Source of the DNA: PCRC01 sp017848435 | Lineage (GTDB): Bacteria; Pseudomonadota; Gammaproteobacteria; Burkholderiales; Burkholderiaceae_C | Reading direction: 5' to 3' | Assembly (NCBI GenBank): GCA_965284315.1 | Contig: OZ260072.1 | Coordinates: 1,550,001-1,614,000 of the forward strand | DNA: 64,000 nt | In this document: piece by piece, positions 57,574 to 64,000 of the stretch | How positions within the stretch are numbered: the first letter of the stretch is position 1 | Layout of the letters: every line of letters begins with the position of its first letter | Translations under genes and position numbers: made by a program | The notes under the pieces: generated by a model | What the model was told of the DNA's origin: nothing | The model's input: the letters and a program-made list of their open reading frames with translations, nothing else | The model's database searches: none

Positions 57574-58733
57574 GCGCAGTCGGCTCGCCAACCGTTCTGG
57601 CGTGCGGCGGTTGGCTGAAGAACACGGCGTGCCGGCTATCGCCCGACGGCGTCGTCTGGTCGGCGGCCCACGGCGACCTGAGCGAACCCCGCGCCTGCCG
57701 CGCGCTGGAGTCGTTCGCGCGCTCGCTGCTTGGCCATTCGGCAACGTCGATCCACGCAATTGCCCACGATCTGCATCCGGATTTTTTCAGTACGCACCTG
57801 GCGCTAGCGCTGGCCGATGAACTCGGTGTCCCAGCCATCGCTGTTCAACACCACCACGCGCACATTGCATCGGTGATGGCAGAGCACGGCGTGCAGGAAC
57901 CGGTTGTCGGAATCGCATTGGATGGGGTGGGCTTGGGCACCGATGGGACCGCATGGGGTGGCGAATTGTTGTGGGTGTCTCCGCGCAGCTGGCAACGGCT
58001 CGGAAGTTTGTGGCCCCTGCCTTTGCCCGGTGGCGATGTTGCGGCGCGAGAGCCTTGGCGGATGGCCGCGGCGGCGCTCCATGCGCTCGGCCGCACGGAC
58101 GAGATCGAGTCACGGTATGCGCCCAGCGTCGGAAAGGCGCTTGCCGATGGAGTTTCACAAATGCTGCAGCGCGGCCTGCGGTGTCCGGTCACCAGCAGCG
58201 CCGGCCGCTGGTTCGACGCCGCAGCGGCCGCCCTGGGCCTGAGTGTTCGCCAGGAGCGTGAGGCCGAAGCCGCGATTGGGCTCGAGAATGCCGCGCTGAA
58301 ATGGCTGACGGGCACCGGCATCAATCAAGGCCGGAGGCACGTGGTGCACGGCATCGACGCGCGACGCGAAGTCCTCGACATCCGTCCCCTGCTCGCCCGC
58401 CTGTTCGACGAACCCGGATTGGCGCCCGGCGCAGCTGCGGCATGGTTTCATCTTGCATTCGCCGACGCGTTAGCCGAGTGGGCAGCGATCGCGGCGAAAG
58501 ACAGGGGCGCGCACATTGTTTGCCTGGGGGGCGGCTGCTTCGCCAACGGCATCCTCACGCATGCAGTCACGGAGTGCCTCGAACATCGAGGCCTGCGCGT
58601 GCTCATGCCATTGACCCATTCTTGCGGCGATGCGGGCTTGGCCCTCGGTCAGGCCTGGGTGGCAGCCGAGCAATTGCGCCATGCTTGCGACGCCGAGATC
58701 TCCCATCATTCTGAAAGCTTCACATGTGCCTAG
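57570..58733 (+). CDS. hypF: Short HypF (HypF1-type) carbamoyltransferase, Kae1-like part only
   Basis: A 387-residue protein, about half of a normal HypF (about 750). It corresponds to the C-terminal Kae1/TsaD-like carbamoyltransferase domain: AHDLHPDFFSTHLA, VQHHHAHIASVMAEHG, GIALDGVGLGTDGTAWGGEL and LGGGCFANGIL are all present. The acylphosphatase, zinc-finger and YrdC domains are missing, with no trace upstream. Cupriavidus necator has a similar short HypF1 in its MBH operon that remains functional, so truncation is probably ancestral. HypF makes the cyanide ligand donor from carbamoyl phosphate with HypE. Confidence 0.92.
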   Translation: MSAVGSPTVLACGGWLKNTACRLSPDGVVWSAAHGDLSEPRACRALESFARSLLGHSATSIHAIAHDLHPDFFSTHLALALADELGVPAIAVQHHHAHIASVMAEHGVQEPVVGIALDGVGLGTDGTAWGGELLWVSPRSWQRLGSLWPLPLPGGDVAAREPWRMAAAALHALGRTDEIESRYAPSVGKALADGVSQMLQRGLRCPVTSSAGRWFDAAAAALGLSVRQEREAEAAIGLENAALKWLTGTGINQGRRHVVHGIDARREVLDIRPLLARLFDEPGLAPGAAAAWFHLAFADALAEWAAIAAKDRGAHIVCLGGGCFANGILTHAVTECLEHRGLRVLMPLTHSCGDAGLALGQAWVAAEQLRHACDAEISHHSESFTCA

Positions 58734-58966
58734 CCATTCCGGCCCGACTGATCGAGATCCGGCCCTCGCACCAGGGCGTTGTAGACCTGGGTGGCATTCG
58801 CAAGGAAGTCTCGATCTCCTTGGTGCCGGGCGTCGCGGTCGGAGATTACGTGATCGTCCACGTCGGCCACGCCATTGGCCGGATCGATCCAGAAGAGGCC
58901 GCACGTACCCTCGCGCTCTTTGGGGAGCTGACCCAACAGCTGGATGCAATGGCGGTAGCACCATGA
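58724..58966 (+). CDS. hypC: Hydrogenase maturation chaperone HypC
   Basis: An 80-residue HypC beginning MCLAIPARLIEI. Cys2 binds the iron of the Fe(CN)2CO intermediate with HypD. GVAVGDYVIVHVGHAIGRID is the conserved middle block. It overlaps hypF by 10 bp and hypD by ATGA. Confidence 0.96.
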   Translation: MCLAIPARLIEIRPSHQGVVDLGGIRKEVSISLVPGVAVGDYVIVHVGHAIGRIDPEEAARTLALFGELTQQLDAMAVAP

Positions 58967-60108
58967 AATACATCGATGAGTTCCGCGATGGCGACGTCGC
59001 ACAAAAGATCGCCGAGCGTCTCGCTTTGGAGGTGCAACCGGGCCGCAATTACAGCTTCATGGAGTTTTGCGGCGGCCACACGCACGCGATCTCGCGCTAC
59101 GGAGTGGCCGAACTTCTGCCTCCCACCGTTCGCATGGTGCATGGACCGGGGTGCCCCGTATGCGTTCTTCCGATTGGTCGAATCGACCTGGCCATACAAC
59201 TCGCGCTGGACCGAAAAGCCATCGTCTGCACCTACGGCGATACCATGCGCGTGCCCGCGTCCGACGGGCTGTCGTTGATGCGCGCCAAAGCACGCGGAGG
59301 CGACATACGCATGGTCTATTCCGCTGCGGACGCCCTGGTGATCGCTCGGCAGAATCCGGGGCGCGAAGTCGTTTTCTTCGCGATCGGATTCGAGACCACA
59401 ACACCCCCGACGGCCCTTGCGATCCGTGACGCGCACGAGGAAGGTCTCGAGAATTTCAGCGTGCTGTGCTGCCACGTGCTGACGCCCTCGGCCATTACTC
59501 ACATTCTTGAATCGCCGGAAGTTCGGCAGTACGGCACGGTCCCCATCGACGGATTCATCGGGCCGGCGCACGTGAGCATCGTGATTGGCTCACAGCCCTA
59601 TGAACATTTTTCCGAGGAGTATCGAAAGCCCGTCGTGATTGCCGGCTTCGAGCCACTCGACGTGATGCAAGCCGTCTTGATGCTGGTGCGGCAGGTGAAC
59701 GAGGGCCGCACGGAAGTCGAAAACGAATTCACACGCGCGGTTGATCGCGACGGCAATTTGCATGCGCAGGCGCTGGTGTCGGAAGTATTCGAATTGCGAA
59801 CGACATTCGAGTGGCGTGGCCTGGGCGAAGTGCCGTACAGCGCGTTGAAGATCAGGCCGGCTTTCGCCCGCTTCGATGCGGAGCAACGCTTCGCGCTCGG
59901 CTATCGACCGGTGCCCGACAACAAGGCCTGCGAATGCGGTGCCATCCTGCGCGGCGTAAAGAAGCCGACCGACTGCAAGATATTCGGCACGGTCTGCACC
60001 CCGGAAAACCCGATGGGCTCATGCATGGTGTCAAGCGAAGGTGCTTGCGCGGCGCACTACTCCTACGGGCGCTTTCGCGACATCGCCGTTGTCGCTGTGG
60101 CGGGTTGA
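58963..60108 (+). CDS. hypD: Hydrogenase maturation protein HypD
   Basis: A 381-residue iron-sulfur protein that assembles the Fe(CN)2CO group with HypC and HypE. The motifs are FMEFCGGHTHAISRYG (Cys41 region), GPGCPVCVLPIGRID (CPVC), and the C-terminal 4Fe-4S ligands in CECGAILRGVKKPTDCKIFG and VCTPENPMGSCMVSSEGACA. The ATG at 58963 overlaps the hypC stop; the longer upstream frame is a shadow of hypF. Confidence 0.97.
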   Translation: MKYIDEFRDGDVAQKIAERLALEVQPGRNYSFMEFCGGHTHAISRYGVAELLPPTVRMVHGPGCPVCVLPIGRIDLAIQLALDRKAIVCTYGDTMRVPASDGLSLMRAKARGGDIRMVYSAADALVIARQNPGREVVFFAIGFETTTPPTALAIRDAHEEGLENFSVLCCHVLTPSAITHILESPEVRQYGTVPIDGFIGPAHVSIVIGSQPYEHFSEEYRKPVVIAGFEPLDVMQAVLMLVRQVNEGRTEVENEFTRAVDRDGNLHAQALVSEVFELRTTFEWRGLGEVPYSALKIRPAFARFDAEQRFALGYRPVPDNKACECGAILRGVKKPTDCKIFGTVCTPENPMGSCMVSSEGACAAHYSYGRFRDIAVVAVAG

Positions 60109-60110
60109 TC

Positions 60111-61157
60111 ATGGCCAAGAAGGGCTACATCCGTCCACTGGACATCAAGAACGGCCGCATCGACATGGGCCATGGCGCTGGCGGCCGCGCCTCGGCGCAG
60201 TTGATCGAGGAGCTCTTCGTGGCCGAGCTCGACAATCCTTTGCTGCGGCAGGGCAATGACGGCGCGGCCTTCGACATCCCGGCCGGCGCGAAGATGGTCA
60301 TGGCAACCGACGGTCACGTGGTCTCGCCGCTTTTTTTCCCGGGAGGTGATGTCGGTTGCCTGAGCGTGCATGGCACGCTCAACGATGTCGCCGTCATGGG
60401 CGCGCATCCGTTGTACTTGTCAGCCAGCTTCATCATCGAGGAGGGATTCCCCCTCGCGGACCTGAAACGCATTGTCCAGAGCATGGCGCGGGCCGCACGC
60501 GATGCGGGCGTACCGGTCATCACCGGCGACACGAAAGTGGTGGAAAAGGGCAATGGCGATGGCGTGTTCATCAGCACGACCGGCATCGGCGTCGTGGCGC
60601 CGGGCATCGATGTTTCGGGCGCCAATGCGCGGCCCGGCGATGTCGTGCTGCTGTCGGGGACCATCGGCGACCACGGCGTGGCCGTGATGTCGCAGCGCGA
60701 ATCGCTGGAGTTCGAGACGACCATACTGTCCGATACGGCGGCTCTACACACATTGGTGGCGGCGTTGTTGAAAGTGGCGCCGGGCGTGCGTGTGATGCGC
60801 GACCCTACGCGCGGGGGGCTCGGCACAACGCTCAACGAGATTGCACGACAGTCGGACGTCGGCATGCTCATCGAAGAGGCGGCGATCCCGGTGCTTCCGC
60901 AGGTTGATGCCGCCTGCGAACTGCTGGGCCTGGACCCGCTGTATGTCGCCAATGAAGGCAAGCTCGTTGTCATCTGCGATTTGCAAGATGAGCAAGCGGT
61001 CTTGCAGGCCATGCGCTCGCATCCATTGGCCGAAAGGTCGGTGCGCATCGGTGTGGCGACACAGGACCCCGATCACTTTGTGCAGATGAACACACGCTTC
61101 GGCGGACGCCGCGTGATCGACTGGCTCAGCGGGGAGCAGTTGCCGCGCATCTGCTGA
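60111..61157 (+). CDS. hypE: Hydrogenase expression/formation protein HypE
   Basis: A 348-residue ATP-dependent dehydratase. It turns the HypF-transferred carbamoyl on its C-terminal Cys into thiocyanate. The C-terminus ends in PRIC, the essential Cys. Family blocks are MGHGAGGRASAQLIEELF, VMATDGHVVSPLFFPGGDVG and MRDPTRGGLGTTLNEIA. The start is 2 bp after the hypD stop. Confidence 0.97.
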   Translation: MAKKGYIRPLDIKNGRIDMGHGAGGRASAQLIEELFVAELDNPLLRQGNDGAAFDIPAGAKMVMATDGHVVSPLFFPGGDVGCLSVHGTLNDVAVMGAHPLYLSASFIIEEGFPLADLKRIVQSMARAARDAGVPVITGDTKVVEKGNGDGVFISTTGIGVVAPGIDVSGANARPGDVVLLSGTIGDHGVAVMSQRESLEFETTILSDTAALHTLVAALLKVAPGVRVMRDPTRGGLGTTLNEIARQSDVGMLIEEAAIPVLPQVDAACELLGLDPLYVANEGKLVVICDLQDEQAVLQAMRSHPLAERSVRIGVATQDPDHFVQMNTRFGGRRVIDWLSGEQLPRIC

Positions 61158-61181
61158 TCGCAACAGCCTGGAGGTGATTGC

Positions 61182-61712
61182 ATGGACATGCGATTGAATC
61201 TTGTCTTCCGCAAGGCCGAAAAGGGAACGGCGGAGATCAAGTCGCGGGCGGACAACCTCTCGGCGCGCGCTCTGGCAGTGCTGATTCTGGTCAATGGCCA
61301 CAACAACGTCGAAGCGTTGCGTGGCAACCTGGGGCCGGACGCCGAGTCGGTTCTTCAGGTCCTGCTAGCCAGAGGCCACATCGAAGCCATCGCAAAGGAA
61401 GCTGCGCAGGTCAAGACGCCCTCGCCTGCACGAGCCGCGCCGGCTCCGGCGACCACGGGAGGTGTCGGCCCATCGGGGGACGCTGAGATCGAGGCGTGGC
61501 TGGCGCCCTTGCGCAAACAGGCGCTGGAGCTCCTTGTCGTGCACTGCGGGCCGGACACACACACGATCGCGGCCCCGCTCTTGAATGCGCGAACTCCGAA
61601 GGCCTACCTCGCTGCCTTGGATGCGCTGCAAGAGAAGATGGAAATCTATCCTGGGCGCAAGATGGCTATCAAGACGCTTGCCGACTTGCGTCCGCCCGCC
61701 TTGGCGCGGTGA
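61182..61712 (+). CDS. Unknown protein between hypE and hypX
   Basis: A 176-residue soluble protein that I do not recognise as a hydrogenase component. Residues 1-70 (MDMRLNLVFRKAEKGTAEIK, ALAVLILVNGHNNVEALRGN, VLQVLLARGHIEAI) look like a winged-helix-type domain seen at the start of some Burkholderiales regulatory proteins. A Pro/Ala-rich linker (about 78-95) leads to a helical C-terminal domain (LAPLRKQALELLVVHCGPD, YLAALDALQEKMEIYPGRKM). It has a good GGAGG site 8 bp upstream of its ATG and lies 4 bp before hypX, so it is a translated operon member. In the Cupriavidus MBH operon as I know it, hypE is followed directly by hypX. Confidence 0.6.
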   Translation: MDMRLNLVFRKAEKGTAEIKSRADNLSARALAVLILVNGHNNVEALRGNLGPDAESVLQVLLARGHIEAIAKEAAQVKTPSPARAAPAPATTGGVGPSGDAEIEAWLAPLRKQALELLVVHCGPDTHTIAAPLLNARTPKAYLAALDALQEKMEIYPGRKMAIKTLADLRPPALAR

Positions 61713-61716
61713 CCGG

Positions 61717-63450
61717 ATGCGAATCCTGTTGCTCTGCCACAGCTTCAACAGCCTCTCTCAGCGGTTGTTCGCCGAACTGAAGGCTCGCGGCCATGTCCTT
61801 TCGGTGGAGCTTGACATTTCCGACGATGTCACTCGGGAAGCCTGCGAACTGTTCAAGCCCGACCTTGTGCTCGCTTCATTCCTCAAGCGGCGAATTCCGA
61901 ATGAGGTTTGGCAGGCATACAGATGCCTCATCGTCCATCCGGGTCCACCGGGAGACCGCGGACCTGCTGCACTGGACTGGGCGATCCTCGGGCAAGAACG
62001 TGATTGGGGCGTAACGGTGTTGCAGGCGACGGAGGAATTCGACGCCGGACCGGTGTGGGCATCGTCGGAGTTCCCAATGCGGGGCGCCGAGAAAGGCAAC
62101 ATCTACCGCGGTGAAGTGACGGCGGCAGCGCTGGCTGCGGTGTTGCAGGCGCTAGAACGCATCAAGGCCGGCGATGCACCTCCAGAATGCGTGCCGACTG
62201 CGGGCAATTTCCGGGCAGCCATGCCGCAATCGGCGCGCGGCATCGACTGGCAACATAACACCACGGAGGAAGTGCTGACGCGCATCCGCTGCGCGGACGG
62301 CCAGCCCGGTGTGAAGGACGAGTGGTTCGGTCATAGCTGCCACGTCTTCGATGCGCATGCGGCCAGCGGCGCATCTCTGCAGCGTCTTGCTGACGTGCCC
62401 CCGGGCACTGCGGTCGCGCGCCGCGACGAGGCCATTCTTCGGCGAACGGTGGACGGTGGTGTGTGGATTGGCCAAGTCCGGCTTGCTCGCTGTTGCGGCC
62501 CTGGGCCTGCATTCAAGTTGCCTGCTGCCTTGGCCTTCGCACCAGAGGTTGCGTATTTGCCGGAACGCGGCGTGGCGTTGGAGCGGGAGGGCGATGCGGC
62601 CGAGTGGGCGGAACTGCGCTACCGCGAACTCGGCCCCGAGGGCGCGCGCATCGGCTGCCTCTCGTTCGACTTCTACAACGGCGCCATGTCCACCGGTCAA
62701 TGTGAACGGCTGCTTTCAGCGCTGCGCGAGGCCAAGCGGCGACCTACTCGCGTGCTGCTGCTTCTTGGTGGATCCGGGTTCTTCAGCAACGGCATCCATC
62801 TGAACTGCATTGAAGCGGCGGCGCACCGCGTGGGCGACAGCGCGGCGGACGAGTCGTGGCGAAACATCAATGCGATGAACGACGTGGCATGTGAAATCAT
62901 CAATACCACCGACCGGCTCACTGTTTCCGTCCTGCGTGGCAATGCCGGCGCCGGCGGTGCTTTTCTCTCTTTGGCAGCGGACGAAGTTTGGGCGGGTGCC
63001 GGCGTGATACTGAACCCCCATTACAAGAACATGGGCAACCTTTACGGCTCAGAGTATTGGACCTACCTGCTGCCTCGACGGGTTGGCCAGGAACGTGCAC
63101 AAACGCTGATGACACAGCGTCTACCCCAGTCGGCGGGGGAAGCTAGGAGTACGGGATTGGTCGACTATTGCATGGAGGAACATGGCGATTCGTTAGAGCA
63201 CCGGGTGATGGAGCGTGCGTTTGGACTGGCAGACGCCTACAATTTCTCCGAACGCGTGTTGCAAAAGCAACAATCCCGTGCAAGGGACGAAGCGACGCGG
63301 CCGCTGGCCGACTACCGGAAGCAGGAACTGGCAAGAATGCACCGCAACTTCTACGGCTTCGACCCCAGCTACCATGTGGCACGCTATCACTTCGTCCACA
63401 AGCTGCCACACGCCTGGACACCACGACACCTGGCCGCCCACCGCTCATGA
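61717..63450 (+). CDS. hypX: HypX (HoxX): CO-ligand synthesis from formyl-THF
   Basis: A 577-residue two-domain enzyme. The N-terminal half is formyl-THF transferase-like (LKRRIPNEVWQAYRCLIVHP then GPPGDRGPAALDWAIL; the HxSxLP-type loop is HPGPPGD). The C-terminal half is enoyl-CoA hydratase-like (LLLLGGSGFFSNGIHLNCIE, GNAGAGGAFLSLAADEVWAG, NPHYKNMGNLYGSEYWTYLL then PRRVG). HypX produces the active-site CO from formyl-CoA under air, allowing maturation in oxygen. The ATG at 61717 is used. It overlaps hoxA by ATGA. Confidence 0.94.
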   Translation: MRILLLCHSFNSLSQRLFAELKARGHVLSVELDISDDVTREACELFKPDLVLASFLKRRIPNEVWQAYRCLIVHPGPPGDRGPAALDWAILGQERDWGVTVLQATEEFDAGPVWASSEFPMRGAEKGNIYRGEVTAAALAAVLQALERIKAGDAPPECVPTAGNFRAAMPQSARGIDWQHNTTEEVLTRIRCADGQPGVKDEWFGHSCHVFDAHAASGASLQRLADVPPGTAVARRDEAILRRTVDGGVWIGQVRLARCCGPGPAFKLPAALAFAPEVAYLPERGVALEREGDAAEWAELRYRELGPEGARIGCLSFDFYNGAMSTGQCERLLSALREAKRRPTRVLLLLGGSGFFSNGIHLNCIEAAAHRVGDSAADESWRNINAMNDVACEIINTTDRLTVSVLRGNAGAGGAFLSLAADEVWAGAGVILNPHYKNMGNLYGSEYWTYLLPRRVGQERAQTLMTQRLPQSAGEARSTGLVDYCMEEHGDSLEHRVMERAFGLADAYNFSERVLQKQQSRARDEATRPLADYRKQELARMHRNFYGFDPSYHVARYHFVHKLPHAWTPRHLAAHRS

Positions 63451-64000
63451 CACCGCCCATTGGTTCCGTCGATTCGCCGCCCACCGTGCTGGTGGTTGAC
63501 GACGAAATTCGCTCGCAGGATGCGATGCGGCGCACCCTGGACGAAGACTTCACGGTATTCACTGCCAGCGATGCCGACGAGGCACGCGTCTGCATGGAGC
63601 GATCGGAAGTCAACGTCATCCTCTGCGACCAGCGCATGCCCGGCCTCACCGGCGTCCAGTTCTTGAAGGAAGTTCGCGAGCGGTGGCCGGACACGGTTCG
63701 AATCGTGATTTCCGGCTACACCGATTCCCAGGACATCATTGCCGGCATCAACGACGCCGGCATCTACCAGTACGTCCTCAAGCCCTGGATCCCTGATCAC
63801 CTTCTGGAAACCGTACGCAAGGCGGTGGAAGCGCAAACACTGCAGCGCGATACCAACCGGCTCAATCTGGAGCTGCGCACGAGTACGCCCGTGCTGCGCG
63901 AGCGCGCCGCCGGGAAGTTGGCCCGCGCGCGGAAGGTCTTCGATTTCGACCGCATCGAGCGCGCGTCAGGCAGTCCGCTGGATGCGGTCTGCGAGACGGC
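63447..64000 (+). CDS. hoxA: NtrC-family response regulator HoxA, N-terminal part (runs off the window)
   Basis: The first 184 codons of a sigma-54 activator. The receiver domain has VLVVDDE (acidic pair), phospho-acceptor Asp61 in VILCDQRMPGLTG, the switch residue in IVISGYTDSQD and the conserved Lys in YQYVLKPW. A linker leads toward the AAA+ domain beyond position 64000. In Cupriavidus, HoxA activates the MBH promoter in its unphosphorylated form and is inhibited by HoxJ kinase. The position after hypX and the upstream -24/-12 promoter support HoxA. The regulatory hydrogenase genes (hoxB, hoxC, hoxJ), if present, would lie to the right. Confidence 0.92.
   Translation, partial: MTPPIGSVDSPPTVLVVDDEIRSQDAMRRTLDEDFTVFTASDADEARVCMERSEVNVILCDQRMPGLTGVQFLKEVRERWPDTVRIVISGYTDSQDIIAGINDAGIYQYVLKPWIPDHLLETVRKAVEAQTLQRDTNRLNLELRTSTPVLRERAAGKLARARKVFDFDRIERASGSPLDAVCET

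Overview
The window is high-GC proteobacterial DNA. Gene content and order (rsmI/yraN/diaA/dolP, pilT-pilU next to yggS, lptA-lptB-rpoN, Cupriavidus-type hox/hyp genes) point to Burkholderiales, most likely a hydrogen-oxidising member of the Comamonadaceae. The genus cannot be fixed from sequence reading alone.

Positions 1-33009 look like chromosomal backbone. They hold envelope and DNA-maintenance genes (rsmI, yraN, diaA, dolP), type IV pilus retraction ATPases (pilU, pilT), yggS, an ABC substrate-binding protein, a class V aminotransferase, a tight glcD-lrgA-lrgB operon, LysR regulators, purU, an ECF sigma/anti-sigma pair beside a DUF4394 lipoprotein, malate synthase G with a haloacid dehalogenase, psiF, argS, an SPOR protein, dsbA, lptAB, rpoN, an RlmL-like methyltransferase, a PIN protein, a glutamate-synthase-like FMN protein, a SEC-C protein, a fluoroacetate-dehalogenase-like hydrolase and an NTF2-like protein. 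Several of these genes converge on two-carbon acids: haloacetate to glycolate, glycolate to glyoxylate, glyoxylate to malate or glycine.

At about 33010 an MFS transporter gene is cut and base composition drops sharply. From 33110 to 40452 lies an AT-richer mobile module. It has three consecutive large tyrosine-recombinase-like genes (458, 695 and 777 codons), a 182-codon coiled-coil partner, an Xre-type regulator and an unknown gene. The middle recombinase has lost most of the catalytic residues.

From 40560 to 47660 is a scar zone. It contains IS66 ends, a truncated IS3-family element with a frameshift signal, an orphan antitoxin, a TonB-dependent receptor beside an IS66 end, a hipBA pair with four copies of an operator-like repeat, and an Xre antitoxin gene cut by the IS3 element.

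From 47552 to the right edge is a complete oxygen-tolerant (group 1d) membrane-bound [NiFe]-hydrogenase operon behind a consensus sigma-54 promoter. The order is hoxK, hoxG, hupE-like, hoxZ, hoxM, hoxL, hoxO, hoxQ, hoxR, hoxT, hoxV, hypA, hypB, short hypF, hypC, hypD, hypE, an unknown 176-codon gene, hypX and hoxA (cut by the window end). The sigma factor that this promoter needs (rpoN) is in the backbone half of the window, and the probable activator (hoxA) closes the operon. Two features differ from the Cupriavidus order as I know it: a hupE-like gene between hoxG and hoxZ, and the unrecognised gene between hypE and hypX. The disrupted MFS gene, the recombinases and the IS scars suggest that the hydrogenase operon arrived on, or next to, an acquired island.
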